A stretch of DNA of 64,000 bases from Fusibacter ferrireducens (GCF_015352425.1 NZ_JADKNH010000004.1:206013-270012), one strand, 5' to 3'; positions 7,016-15,581 are shown, numbered from the stretch's first letter. Numbers and translations are program-made. The notes: generated from the sequence alone by a model not told the origin.

Positions 7016-7723
7016 TTAAAGCGTCATCTTCATATTGCCCACCATATTCATGATGATTTGGGTTGAATTTTTAGCGGCTTCTTCTGCAAATTCAGAATAA
7101 TTCACATGAGCAGAACCATCGGCCTTGTCGGACATAGCTCTTATGATGACAAATGGCAATTTGTTAAGATGACAAACATGTGCAATTGAGGCACCTTCCA
7201 TTTCAGTAGTATGTGCACCAAAGTTTGTTTCAATAAATACTTTGCGCTCAGGAGAGGATACAAATTGGTCCCCTGAGACAATTCTGCCCTTGAAAATTTT
7301 ATGAGATTTAACCTCTTCAATGCTGGAATTGTAAGCGAGGTCTATGAGGTAGGGATCAGCGACAAATGTCGAAGTTTCCATTTGAGGAATAATACCGTAT
7401 TCATATCCAAATCCAGTGCAGTCCACATCATGCTCCATACAATCTGTAGAAATCACGATGTCGCCCACATTGAGGTCCTCGTGAATGGCGCCTGAAACAC
7501 CTGTATTCACAATTGCGTCAACTTTAAAGTTCGAAATGAGAATTTGTGAACAAGCTGCTGCATTGACTTTGCCAATACCACAAGTGACAACTACCACTGG
7601 TTTGTTTTGCAGTGTGCCTGTATAATAAGTCATCCCTGCGATGCTTATTGTATTTTCAACGCTCATGTTACTTTTGAGTATTTCTGTTTCCAAGTCCATA
7701 GCGCCAATAATGCCTAATTTCAT
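7016..7723 (-). CDS. mtnN: 5'-methylthioadenosine/S-adenosylhomocysteine nucleosidase
   Basis: 235 residues, full length for MtnN/Pfs. It starts MKLGIIGAMDLETEIL (Glu12, the proposed base) and contains TCGIGKVNAA, NTGVSGAIH, the ribose-binding EMEGASIAHV and catalytic Asp in RAMSDKAD. It hydrolyses MTA and SAH to adenine plus methylthioribose or S-ribosylhomocysteine in the cytoplasm. Located 100 bp downstream of luxS in the same direction, so the pair converts SAH to homocysteine plus the AI-2 precursor. It also disposes of MTA made by the spermidine synthase encoded at 18.6-19.4 kb. Start ATG 7723 has GGAG seven bases upstream. Confidence 0.95.
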   Translation of the reverse strand: MKLGIIGAMDLETEILKSNMSVENTISIAGMTYYTGTLQNKPVVVVTCGIGKVNAAACSQILISNFKVDAIVNTGVSGAIHEDLNVGDIVISTDCMEHDVDCTGFGYEYGIIPQMETSTFVADPYLIDLAYNSSIEEVKSHKIFKGRIVSGDQFVSSPERKVFIETNFGAHTTEMEGASIAHVCHLNKLPFVIIRAMSDKADGSAHVNYSEFAEEAAKNSTQIIMNMVGNMKMTL

Positions 7724-7823
7724 ATTGTTCTCCGTTCTTTATAATTTATAATTGTGACGCTCAAACGATCATTTGAGTCTATTTATAGATTGGAACAATA
7801 AAAAGGTTGCCTATTCAAAGAAC

Positions 7824-8297
7824 CTATTCTGGATAATTTAAATTTTCATCTGTTGCATTTTTTAAAACATCAAGATAGGCTAGTGCTTCTTGTTTTGCAC
7901 CTTCTAAATTGTGTAATTTGTAATTGCCACATTCGATTTCACTTGCGCCTGGAATTTCGCCTTCAAAAGTTGAGACAAATTCAAAAGCACGTATGAGCAG
8001 TGGTAGAATTTGTTTAGAGGTATAAGCACCGTTTACGATTAAGTACATCCCTGTGAGACAGCCCATTGGACCGAAATAGGCAATACTTGATTTAAACTCG
8101 TCATCATTTCTGACAAAGGTGGCAATAAGGTGCTCCAAGGTGTGGATAGAGCCGTTCTCAAGCATTTCGCTGTTCGGGAGTTTCATTCTGATATCAAATG
8201 TCGTCAATGTTTCTGCGCCATAGTGATCGATGCGAGAGACATAAACGCCTTTTTTAAGTTTAATATGATTCACCGTAAAACTTTCAATTTTCTTCAT
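7824..8297 (-). CDS. luxS: S-ribosylhomocysteine lyase (autoinducer-2 synthase)
   Basis: 157 residues. Metal ligands His52, Glu55 and His56 are seen in IHTLEHL, the third ligand Cys in IECGNYKLH, and the catalytic Cys in GPMGCLTGMY (Leu follows the Cys where Arg is common). It cleaves S-ribosylhomocysteine to homocysteine and DPD, precursor of AI-2. First main gene of the luxS-mtnN operon. Its own ATG (8297) has no Shine-Dalgarno sequence. Instead a strong AAAGGAG drives a 10-codon ORF that ends one base before the luxS ATG, so translation is probably coupled. Confidence 0.95.
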   Translation of the reverse strand: MKKIESFTVNHIKLKKGVYVSRIDHYGAETLTTFDIRMKLPNSEMLENGSIHTLEHLIATFVRNDDEFKSSIAYFGPMGCLTGMYLIVNGAYTSKQILPLLIRAFEFVSTFEGEIPGASEIECGNYKLHNLEGAKQEALAYLDVLKNATDENLNYPE

Positions 8298-8298
8298 T

Positions 8299-8331
8299 TT
8301 AAGCTTTGTATGATGTCATTATTGATGTCAT
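8299..8331 (-). CDS. 10-residue leader ORF upstream of luxS
   Basis: ATG 8331 to TAA 8299-8301, product MTSIMTSYKA. AAAGGAG (8338-8344) sits six bases before the ATG, a better site than most genes here have, while luxS itself has none. The stop codon and the luxS ATG are separated by one base. The ORF contains a direct duplication of ATGACATCA, which repeats the M-T-S codons. Termination-reinitiation coupling of luxS is the simplest reading. A start for luxS further upstream in its own frame is blocked by a TGA. Confidence 0.55.
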   Translation of the reverse strand: MTSIMTSYKA

Positions 8332-8378
8332 CACACACTCCTTTCATTTGTAATTCAATTGCATAGGTTTTCAATGAC

Positions 8379-8384
8379 ATTGTA
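8379..8384 (-). promoter_or_regulatory. Probable extended -10 of the luxS-mtnN promoter
   Basis: On the minus strand TGATACAAT, an extended -10 (TG-N-TACAAT), with a poor -35. Predicted start near 8372, giving a ~75-nt leader that includes the 10-codon ORF. Confidence 0.45.
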
Positions 8385-8454
8385 TCATAAAATAAATCAT
8401 TAAAGACTAAAAAAAATGAAATTGGGTATGAAATAAGTGTTAATGCATTTGGCT

Positions 8455-8491
8455 TGGATTGGACTAGAAAGTCAATCCAATTGTTTTTATA
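8455..8491 (+). terminator. Orphan terminator-like hairpin before the b5-like lipoprotein gene
   Basis: TTGGATTGGACT / AAGTCAATCCAA (one unpaired base) around AGA, followed by TTGTTTTTAT. It lies only a few bases before the AAGGAGG of the gene at 8508 and no complete gene precedes it on this strand, so it could act as a 5'-leader attenuator. Confidence 0.55.
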
Positions 8492-8507
8492 TTAAGGAGG
8501 TTACACT

Positions 8508-8957
8508 ATGAAAAAAGCGCCCCTAGGGCTGATGAGTATATTGGTAATTTTAATGTTGACAATAGTCTCTTGTACAGCTGAAACCACGGCCCCAAAAAGT
8601 GATGCGACTGAGAATAAGTCAGCCGATCAAGTAGATCTTGCACCAACGGATTCTCAGAGCGCCGATACACAAGCTGTAGAAGATCAAGCTTCTGATGCTC
8701 AACCTGCGGATGCACTACCTGTTTTTACACCTGAAGAATTATCAAAATACAATGGGAAAGATGGCATGGCAGCGTATGTCGGTTACGAAGGTAAAGTTTA
8801 CGACGTCTCCAAGATCAAAGCGTGGAAAAATGGCATTCATCAGGGCAAATACGAAGCTGGACAAGATTTGACAGACATTCTCAACAATGTGGCACCACAT
8901 TCGCCTAAAAATCTTACAGATAATGCGCCTGTAGTAGGTACATTAGAGCAAAATTGA
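8508..8957 (+). CDS. Lipoprotein with cytochrome b5-like domain
   Basis: 149 residues. Signal peptide MKKAPLGLMSILVILMLT with lipobox IVSC (Cys22), an Ala/Asp/Ser/Gln-rich linker (about 23-75), then a compact domain YNGKDGMAAYVGYEGKVYDV...WKNGIHQGKYEAGQDLTDIL...APHSP. This is the bacterial short form of the cytochrome b5-like heme/steroid-binding fold. The His in GIHQGK and in APHS are the candidate heme ligands. By family it would be an extracytoplasmic, membrane-anchored redox or ligand-binding protein; the partner is unknown. AAGGAGG lies eight bases before ATG 8508. It is a single-gene unit closed by a terminator at 9035. Confidence 0.82.
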   Translation: MKKAPLGLMSILVILMLTIVSCTAETTAPKSDATENKSADQVDLAPTDSQSADTQAVEDQASDAQPADALPVFTPEELSKYNGKDGMAAYVGYEGKVYDVSKIKAWKNGIHQGKYEAGQDLTDILNNVAPHSPKNLTDNAPVVGTLEQN

Positions 8958-9034
8958 TCCAGATTAATTTGAGACGAAATCAAGATCACGTTGAGATAAA
9001 ATCGAGACTCATTTGAGTTCAAATTGAAACCAAT

Positions 9035-9079
9035 TAAAAACACACTAACCCCTATTTTGTGGATTTAGTGTGTTTTTTT
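9035..9079 (+). terminator. Intrinsic terminator
   Basis: AAAACACACTAA ... TTTAGTGTGTTTTTTT hairpin 80 bp after the b5-like lipoprotein gene. Confidence 0.85.
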
Positions 9080-9081
9080 AA

Positions 9082-9285
9082 ACAACAAGATTTGAGCCGA
9101 AAGCTGTGCTGAGGAATGTTCACCCTCAAACAGTGTCAGCGAAAATCGTTTTGGGGTACTGAGCGGTGCTCCAAATGTTGTTATATGCAAGATTTGAGCC
9201 GAAAGCTGTGCTGAGGAATGTTCACCCTCAAACAGTGTCAGCGAAAATCGTTTTGGGGTATTGAGCGGTGCTCCAAATGTTGTAA
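9082..9285. repeat. Tandem pair of ~100-bp REP-like elements (family R, site 1)
   Basis: Two copies at 9082-9182 and 9188-9285 with a period of 102 bp and very few differences. Each starts AAGATTTGAGCCGAAAGC and contains CTCAAACAGTGTCAGCGAAA. The same family, in opposite orientation and also as a tandem pair, is at 44995-45197. Each unit has imperfect terminal inverted repeats and, in the 45-kb copies, an internal inverted repeat. The 8958-9428 gap otherwise holds only the terminator and a weak promoter-like TATAAT at 9315. Confidence 0.85.
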
Positions 9286-9428
9286 TAGGCATATTAAAAT
9301 TATGGCTGATAGCTTATAATGAAGTGAGTGCTTATTGCGAAAGCATATTAACAATCCAGAAGATATCAAAGAAAAAATATCAACCCAAAAGAGCACGTAA
9401 GTAATCTTTCTGCCTAATGGAGGGGAAA

Positions 9429-11522
9429 ATGGATTTTAAAGGTTTTAACAATAGATCCATACAGTCACAGATCATGAGGCTTTTGATTATCATGTCCATG
9501 ACCTTGATTTTGACGTTGGGACTTGTATTTTATAATAATACGGTCTCTAGAATCAAAGACTCAAAAAAGCGTGAAATGACCACGTTGGCTATAGAAACGA
9601 CCAATAAAATAGAGCGTTTTCTCTTTGAGAGATCCGCTGATGTGAAAGTTTTAGCATCATCTAATATTCTCAATGCTGAAAATGTGAGTAGAGAAGTTCA
9701 ATCGCATTATCTTGAAAATGTAGTGAAGGCCTATCAGACTTATGACGAAATATTTGTCTTAGATAATTCAGGTGATTTAAAAATTACCACCAATAAGGCA
9801 TCTGGAGAGACAACAGCTTCTTTTTACAAAAAACACTTCATATCGAATGATGCTTTTGTATCTGATTATATCATTGGGGATGATTCTTATATTTTCTTTT
9901 CAGCACCCGTTGTTGAAAATGGCATCCAATTGGGGATAGTGGTTGAGAAGATGAACTTCGACTCCATTAAAGAAATTATCAATAATGTAAGAGTAGGTAC
10001 AAGAGGTCATGCGGATCTTGTAAAGCTTCAAGAGGGCCAAACGCTTGCAAATATTGTAGGGACAAAGGAAAGTTATTCTGAGCTGGAAAAAGGCATGATT
10101 TTGACAGCCACTTATCCCGTGATTAAATATGCGACGCAAAGGGACCAATGGGTGTTGACGATAAGTCAGCCTGCAGATGAAGCCTATGCTATTATAAGAG
10201 ATATTGAAAAATATTTTGCCATTGTGATGTTGATTTTCTTTGTAATTGTCTACATCTTTTCAGGGATTGTTTCACAAAGCGTGACAAAGCCTATAAGACA
10301 GTTGAAGCAGAAAATTGGCGAGATCATGAATGATCAAAAACTTTATACTTCTGAGATTGTCACCAGTGACGAGGTTAAGCATTTGACATCGACTTTTGAC
10401 TTCCTTTTGGAGGAATTGAATTTCATGATGCAGAAGGTTTTAGAGAAGTCGGGTGAAGTGGCCTATATAAAAGAAATCAGAAGCAGTATGTCCAATTTGA
10501 TAGAGCATATGCCCAATGGGATCGTGACCATAGATGGCAAAGGCGAAATCACTTCGATGAACCCTGCTGCCAAAGAGATTCTAGATGTGGACTGGGTGGG
10601 TCAAAATGTTTTTAGGCGATCTGAAACGCATTACGCAGTTCTATTGGATTATCTTAAAGAAAGCATGCTCAACGACTCAACTCAAAACGAGTTACTGTCT
10701 TTTGAAGATGAAAATAAATTTAGCAAAAAAATTATCGTCAGCACATTGAAGCAGATGGATATCAATGAAGTCGTTATTGGGATGACAGTGGTCATTCAAA
10801 ATTTTGAAGAAAAACTAAAATTTGAAGAAAGTGTCATGAGAGCAGAACGTCTCTCTGAGCTTGGAGTGCTCTCAGCAGGTGTTGCTCATGAGATTAGAAA
10901 TCCATTGGCTTCTATAAAAGGCTATGTGCAGCTTGTGCTTAGCGAGCTTGGAGATCATACACAAGCAAAAGAGGATCTAGAAATTGTCTTAGGCGAAGTG
11001 GCACGACTTGATAAAATTATAGATCGTTTTATGACCTTTGCAAGTCCCAATCAACCTGATCGCAAGAAAAATGATCTTGATGGACTCATAAATGAAGTTT
11101 TACACCTAATGATGCAGTCGATTGAGTCTAATCAGATTCAAGTAGAATCCAATCTCCATATAAAGGAACCTATCTATATGGATTATGATCAAATGAAACA
11201 GGTGCTGATTAATGTTTTGATCAATGCGATTCAGGCAATGCCCAAAGGGGGGCATTTAAAAATTGATACCAGCCTGAGTAGACTTCACAATGTCTGTGAA
11301 ATCCATATTATTGATAATGGAGAAGGTATCCCAGAGGAAATACTTGAAAAAATATTTGCCCCTTTTTTTACCACGAGGCAACAAGGCACTGGATTAGGAC
11401 TTTCTATTTGTTCAAGAATTGTCGAAAGTCATCAAGGCAGTTTTGAAATTCAAAGTAGGGAAGGTATAGGGACGCAAGTCACCATTAAACTGCCAATCCG
11501 TAGAAGGGAATTTGTCGTATGA
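9429..11522 (+). CDS. Membrane sensor histidine kinase (Cache-HAMP-PAS-HisKA)
   Basis: 697 residues from ATG 9429 (GGAGG at 9419-9423; an in-frame ATG at 9417 is too far upstream of it). TM1 about residues 16-36, an extracellular Cache-like sensor domain to about 260, TM2 about 262-284, HAMP to about 338, PAS about 365-470 ([18 protein letters not shown]), HisKA with phospho-acceptor His487 in [15 protein letters not shown], then an HATPase domain ([24 protein letters not shown]). It overlaps the response regulator by four bases (ATGA), so it is the cognate kinase. The external sensor domain makes it like DctB/AtoS rather than the cytosolic NtrB, although the genes sit next to amt. Confidence 0.92.
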   Translation: MDFKGFNNRSIQSQIMRLLIIMSMTLILTLGLVFYNNTVSRIKDSKKREMTTLAIETTNKIERFLFERSADVKVLASSNILNAENVSREVQSHYLENVVKAYQTYDEIFVLDNSGDLKITTNKASGETTASFYKKHFISNDAFVSDYIIGDDSYIFFSAPVVENGIQLGIVVEKMNFDSIKEIINNVRVGTRGHADLVKLQEGQTLANIVGTKESYSELEKGMILTATYPVIKYATQRDQWVLTISQPADEAYAIIRDIEKYFAIVMLIFFVIVYIFSGIVSQSVTKPIRQLKQKIGEIMNDQKLYTSEIVTSDEVKHLTSTFDFLLEELNFMMQKVLEKSGEVAYIKEIRSSMSNLIEHMPNGIVTIDGKGEITSMNPAAKEILDVDWVGQNVFRRSETHYAVLLDYLKESMLNDSTQNELLSFEDENKFSKKIIVSTLKQMDINEVVIGMTVVIQNFEEKLKFEESVMRAERLSELGVLSAGVAHEIRNPLASIKGYVQLVLSELGDHTQAKEDLEIVLGEVARLDKIIDRFMTFASPNQPDRKKNDLDGLINEVLHLMMQSIESNQIQVESNLHIKEPIYMDYDQMKQVLINVLINAIQAMPKGGHLKIDTSLSRLHNVCEIHIIDNGEGIPEEILEKIFAPFFTTRQQGTGLGLSICSRIVESHQGSFEIQSREGIGTQVTIKLPIRRREFVV

Positions 11523-12850
11523 AAAAATTATCTGTTTTAATTGTTGAAGATGAGAAGAATCTTGCTCATTTGCTGGAACGTGTGTTAACGAAAGAAGGAT
11601 ACGAATTGTTTTTGGCTTATGATGGTCACGAAGCACTTGAGATCATTAAGGTGAACAAAATAGATATCGTTTTAACCGATATTAAAATGCCCAAAGTGGA
11701 GGGTATGGCGCTCTTAAAGCAAATTAAAGAGATGGACATGGCGATAGAGGTCATTGTCATGACCGCATTTGCAACGATTGATACGGCTATCAATGCTCTA
11801 AAGATGGGTGCTAGAGATTATATCAGAAAGCCCTTTGATATTGAGGAAATTGTAGATGCTGTTCACAAGACCAGTTTGCTTGTTAAAAACGCAACCTTTA
11901 ATAGTGCTGAACAATCTGCATTTAGCGAAACCTTAGTGGCTAACAGCCCAAAGATGAAAGAACTGATCAAAATGGTTAAAAAAGTATCGGGAAGTGTTGC
12001 TAACATTTACATTCAAGGTGAAACTGGCGTCGGTAAAGAACTCATTGCACATGCGATTCATGAACTCAGCAATCGAAGGGAATGCCCTTTTATTAAGGTC
12101 AATTGTTCGGCATTACCGGAAACGTTACTTGAAAGCGAACTCTTTGGCTATGAAAAAGGGGCTTTTACAGGCGCTTTCGCTAGAAAATTGGGTCGTTTTG
12201 AACTGGCAAATGGCGGCACGATCTTTTTAGATGAAATTGGAGATATTTCTCCCTTAATTCAACTGAAATTGCTCAGAATCATACAACAAAAGGAGCTTGA
12301 ACGCCTTGGGGGAACACAGACGATTTCGCTGGATGTACGCATCATAACAGCTACGAACAAAAATTTAGAAACCTTAGTTAAAGAAGGTGCTTTTAGAGAA
12401 GATTTGTATTATAGACTCAACGTGATTCCATTGACAGTGCCGCCTTTACGTGAGCGAGTAGAAGATATTCGTGATCTCATTGAAACTTTTATGTCGATCT
12501 CTTCATCGCTCTATCAGACAAAACCGAAGGTGATTGAGCAACAAGCGTTAGAAGCTCTTGTCCAGTATTCATGGCCTGGAAATGTAAGAGAACTTGAGAA
12601 CATAATAGAGAGAATTCTCATTATCAGCGAAGGGGAATCCATTAAATTGCAAGATTTGCCGCCTAAGATTTTAAAAAAGAATAATGTTCCGACGGAATCA
12701 CTTGAAGCTTACAAAGAATCTGTGGAGGCTGAAGTTTTAAAGAGGACACTGGAGCATTGCGGTGGCAATATCACAAAGGCAGCTGAAAAACTTGGCATTA
12801 GTAGACGATCTCTTCATCGCAAAATTAATAAATACAATTTGAACACATAG
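11519..12850 (+). CDS. Sigma54-dependent response regulator (NtrC family)
   Basis: 443 residues. Receiver domain with phospho-acceptor Asp54 in VLTDIKMP, AAA+ domain with Walker A GETGVGKE (from residue 167), the sigma54-contacting loop GAFTGA (214-219) and Walker B TIFLDEIGD, then a Fis-type HTH AAEKLGISRRSLHRK at the C-terminus. Such proteins bind upstream enhancers and remodel sigma54 holoenzyme at -24/-12 promoters. The adjacent downstream gene amt has exactly such a promoter (13038-13051), so amt is its likely target. A palindrome at 12929-12961 is a candidate enhancer. Four-base overlap with the kinase gene shows translational coupling. Confidence 0.95.
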   Translation: MKKLSVLIVEDEKNLAHLLERVLTKEGYELFLAYDGHEALEIIKVNKIDIVLTDIKMPKVEGMALLKQIKEMDMAIEVIVMTAFATIDTAINALKMGARDYIRKPFDIEEIVDAVHKTSLLVKNATFNSAEQSAFSETLVANSPKMKELIKMVKKVSGSVANIYIQGETGVGKELIAHAIHELSNRRECPFIKVNCSALPETLLESELFGYEKGAFTGAFARKLGRFELANGGTIFLDEIGDISPLIQLKLLRIIQQKELERLGGTQTISLDVRIITATNKNLETLVKEGAFREDLYYRLNVIPLTVPPLRERVEDIRDLIETFMSISSSLYQTKPKVIEQQALEALVQYSWPGNVRELENIIERILIISEGESIKLQDLPPKILKKNNVPTESLEAYKESVEAEVLKRTLEHCGGNITKAAEKLGISRRSLHRKINKYNLNT

Positions 12851-12928
12851 AGAGTGTGGTTTCTGGCAAAAAGAGTCATTATAGCAGATGAAACTAGCAC
12901 GAATTTCAAATGGCAGGAACTCTAAAAG

Positions 12929-12967
12929 AGACAAGTTTGTCGCAGTAAGACAAACTTGTCTTATTTT
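12929..12967. terminator. 13-bp perfect inverted repeat: terminator of the kinase-regulator operon and/or enhancer site
   Basis: AGACAAGTTTGTC (12929-12941), loop GCAGTAA, GACAAACTTGTCT (12949-12961), then TATTTTATG. Position and following T-rich bases suit an intrinsic terminator for the operon ending at 12850. Each arm is itself a near-palindrome GACAA-NN-TTGTC, and they are 19 bp apart, about 110-130 bp upstream of the predicted amt start. That also suits paired binding sites for the sigma54 activator. Confidence 0.65.
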
Positions 12968-13037
12968 ATGGAGATGGATAAAGGTCGCAAGGTAGAGATG
13001 CCCTTGAAATAGAAGCGTTCTCCATCATCTTTGGGTT

Positions 13038-13051
13038 GGCATGTGAATTGC
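13038..13051 (+). promoter_or_regulatory. Sigma54 (-24/-12) promoter of amt
   Basis: TTGGCATGTGAATTGCGT: GG at 13038-13039 and GC at 13050-13051 are separated by exactly 10 bp, with the flanking TGGCA and TTGC of the consensus. Predicted start near 13063, about 30 bp before the amt ATG. Confidence 0.8.
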
Positions 13052-13092
13052 GTATAATAGCATTGTCACATATTTAACAAGGAGGAAGCGTT

Positions 13093-14307
13093 ATGGATTT
13101 CAACACAGGTAATACAGCATTTATGCTGGTTGCTACAAGTCTCGTTATGTTTATGACACCGGGCTTAGCATTTTTTTATGGCGGATTGGTTGGTAAAAAA
13201 GGCGTACTGACCATCATGATGCAAAGTTTTGTGTCTCTGGGGATTACCACTATTTTATGGGTTACAGTTGGATACTCACTTTGTTTCAGTGGGGATATTG
13301 GCGGCATTATTGGCAATCTGGATATGGCCTTTTTAAGGGGCATATCCATTCACGATTCACTATCGCCAACTAACAACATTCCAGTGCTTGTGTTTGTAGC
13401 ATATCAAATGATGTTTGCTGTGATAACACCTGCATTAATCACAGGTGCATTTGCAGAACGTGTGCGGTTTAAAGCTTACATCATTTTTCAAATCGCATGG
13501 TTATTGCTTGTCTACTTCCCATTCACACATATGGTTTGGGGTGGTGGCATTTTAGCGCAGTGGGGTGTGCTTGATTTTGCAGGGGGGATTGTTGTACATG
13601 CAACAGCAGGTATGGCAGCACTTGCATCTGTCTTTTTTGTCGGGAAGAGACAGATGAAAGCCACTGAGCCTCATAGTGTGCCACTCATTGCAATTGGAAC
13701 GGCTATTCTGTGGTTTGGATGGTATGGGTTTAATGCAGGGAGTGAACTCAGAGTGGATTCTGTAACCGCATTGGCATTTTTAAACACAGATATTTCTGCC
13801 TCATTTGCTGCAATCGTTTGGCTTGCAATGGAGTGGAAGACAACTGGGAAGCCTAAATTTGTAGGCCTATTGACGGGAGCTGTTGCAGGGCTGGCAACGA
13901 TTACGCCAGCGGCCGGGTTTGTGGATATGAAAACAGCGGCACTTATTGGATGCATTGCTTCAATTGTGTGTTTTAAAGCAATAGGTCTTAAAAACAAGAT
14001 GAACTGGGATGATGCGCTCGATGTTTGGGGCGTCCACGGTGTTGGTGGTATTGCAGGTGTCGTTTTGCTTGGCATTTTTGGAAGTTCGGCGATTAATGGC
14101 TCGGGTTCGGATGGCTTGATTTATGGCGGAACTCACTTCTTTTTAGTTGAAGTGGGCGCAGTGGCGTTTGCATCCATATATGCATTTGTGATTTCATATG
14201 GACTCCTTCATTTAATCGATAAAATCACACCAGTGAGAGTGGATGCCCATGATCAAGAAACGGGTCTTGATGTGGTACTTCATGGGGAAACAGCATACTT
14301 TATGTAA
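13093..14307 (+). CDS. amt: Ammonium transporter
   Basis: 404 residues, about 11 transmembrane helices, typical Amt length. Family signature DFAGGIVVHATAGMAAL carries the first pore His, and VWGVHGVGGIAGV the second. It conducts ammonium across the cytoplasmic membrane. The N-terminus MDFNTGNTAFMLVATSLVMFMTPGLAFFYGG is intact; AAGGAGG lies seven bases before the ATG. The usual partner glnK (PII) is not adjacent on either side. Expression is probably sigma54-dependent through the promoter at 13038 and the activator gene just upstream. Convergent with yaaA. Confidence 0.96.
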   Translation: MDFNTGNTAFMLVATSLVMFMTPGLAFFYGGLVGKKGVLTIMMQSFVSLGITTILWVTVGYSLCFSGDIGGIIGNLDMAFLRGISIHDSLSPTNNIPVLVFVAYQMMFAVITPALITGAFAERVRFKAYIIFQIAWLLLVYFPFTHMVWGGGILAQWGVLDFAGGIVVHATAGMAALASVFFVGKRQMKATEPHSVPLIAIGTAILWFGWYGFNAGSELRVDSVTALAFLNTDISASFAAIVWLAMEWKTTGKPKFVGLLTGAVAGLATITPAAGFVDMKTAALIGCIASIVCFKAIGLKNKMNWDDALDVWGVHGVGGIAGVVLLGIFGSSAINGSGSDGLIYGGTHFFLVEVGAVAFASIYAFVISYGLLHLIDKITPVRVDAHDQETGLDVVLHGETAYFM

Positions 14308-14308
14308 A

Positions 14309-14332
14309 ATCAAGTGAAGGCAGTCACTTGAT
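14309..14332. terminator. Hairpin between convergent amt and yaaA
   Basis: ATCAAGTGA / TCACTTGAT around AGGCAG, two bases after the amt stop and touching the yaaA stop. It lacks a clear T run, so termination is only likely. Confidence 0.5.
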
Positions 14333-15060
14333 CAGGATGTAACCGATCGGATAAAGTAAAAGTTATTTGAATCGGACATAGAAGCATTGAAAACATAGCC
14401 ATCAAAGGTTATGGCTTTCAGTGCTTTTATTGTTTTTATGTGGTCTTTGATCATCAAGTGAAGCATCTTACCACGAGCCATTTTAGCGAAAGTGGCTTTA
14501 TTGGTGAGTTTGCCTTGGTGATTTTCTCTAAAGTGAATTGTGATTTTAGGGCGGTCCACCATTTTAGAAAATTCATTAGAAGCGAGATCGATGATGAGTT
14601 CACTTGTCTTAAAAGATGTTAGAATGTGATCGTGCCAATGCGTATACAAATTCAAATTTTTCATCTTCATCTGAAAATCCAGACGGTAAGCCTTAATGGG
14701 ATCAAAGGGGGCGGTCATACCATAGAGTGCGCTTAAGATGACTAGATGCTGATCTAAATAATCTAGGTCACTTTTATCATAGTTTTGAAGGTTCAATTGT
14801 TTGAAAACAAGACCTGTATAAGATTGAACCGCATAAAGCTGCTCGTGCGCATCAAAGTTTTTATAATGTGTTTCATAATCATTGGCTTTATCCTTATAAA
14901 TAAGAGAAAGATCTTCCAAAAGGAGTGCGGAGACCACTTCATGGGTCAGTGTAGATTGTTCTGGTGAAAAGTAAGTCTTATGTTTTTTAGGGATGTAGTG
15001 CAAGGGCGTTGCCGAAGATGGCGTAAGTTGGGTTTTGCTTGGGGATATGATTATTTTCAT
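14332..15060 (-). CDS. yaaA: YaaA family peroxide-stress protein (DUF328/UPF0246)
   Basis: 242 residues from ATG 15060 (GAGAGG seven bases upstream), so the annotated frame from 15075 should be shortened by five codons. Begins MKIIISPSKTQ, with LSALYGMTAPFDPIKAYRLDFQMKM, LYTHWHDHI and a C-terminal region on a predicted DNA/iron-binding fold. E. coli YaaA lowers intracellular free iron during hydrogen peroxide stress. Length is close to the family norm of about 250. Single gene, convergent with amt. Confidence 0.88.
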   Translation of the reverse strand: MKIIISPSKTQLTPSSATPLHYIPKKHKTYFSPEQSTLTHEVVSALLLEDLSLIYKDKANDYETHYKNFDAHEQLYAVQSYTGLVFKQLNLQNYDKSDLDYLDQHLVILSALYGMTAPFDPIKAYRLDFQMKMKNLNLYTHWHDHILTSFKTSELIIDLASNEFSKMVDRPKITIHFRENHQGKLTNKATFAKMARGKMLHLMIKDHIKTIKALKAITFDGYVFNASMSDSNNFYFIRSVTS

Positions 15061-15259
15061 ATGAAGACCTCTCATGCAATAAATTTTTAGAAACGATTAA
15101 AGCCAACGGCCATTTCATCCGATATACTATATATAGAAGAAAAGTTTTACTGAATCTAATATATTGTAGGTTTTACAAAAGAAGTGCGCATTTTTTACCT
15201 AACGATAAACATGATATAACAAACCGTTGATACCATAAGAGTAGCAAAGGAGTGATCAT

Positions 15260-15547
15260 ATGTCAAAGGTTCTAGAGGTAAGAGGAAATTATAAGATTTT
15301 AGCGACAAATAGAGATTATGTCGTCATCAACATGGCACTAGCTTATGAAAACCATGCACATTTTAAGTCGATTCAGCCACTATATCATTTGTTGACACTC
15401 ATAGAACATGGCCTAATGCCAACATCGCCTTATATGATGAAGGCAGCAAAAAGATTGTTGGGTGATAAGTTTGAATCTCTAACACCCAAGAGGAAGAAGG
15501 AAAATTATAATAATAACCATAGAAAATCTCGAGCACGTTGTGCTTGA
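15260..15547 (+). CDS. Small protein of unknown function, 95 residues
   Basis: ORF with AAAGGAG seven bases before ATG 15260 and a strong terminator after it, so it is probably a real gene. The N-terminal half (MSKVLEVRGNYKILATNRDY) looks like a small alpha/beta domain, a middle helix-rich part contains YHLLTLIEHGLMP, and the C-terminus is strongly basic (PKRKKENYNNNHRKSRARC). No signal peptide or membrane segment. The basic tail suggests nucleic-acid contact. I do not recognise a family. Confidence 0.65.
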   Translation: MSKVLEVRGNYKILATNRDYVVINMALAYENHAHFKSIQPLYHLLTLIEHGLMPTSPYMMKAAKRLLGDKFESLTPKRKKENYNNNHRKSRARCA

Positions 15548-15581
15548 CTGAGGTCAAATGCATTTCTTGTACAAAAAGGAC

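Noticed and set aside
9082-9285. Tandem ~100-bp repeat read as a CRISPR array
   Set aside because: Only two units, each ~100 bp with no unique spacers between short repeats, and no cas genes nearby.
13671-14075. 134-codon minus-strand frame inside amt
   Set aside because: Shadow of amt: Pro/Thr/Ser-rich antisense translation, no ribosome site, and the plus frame is a full ammonium transporter.
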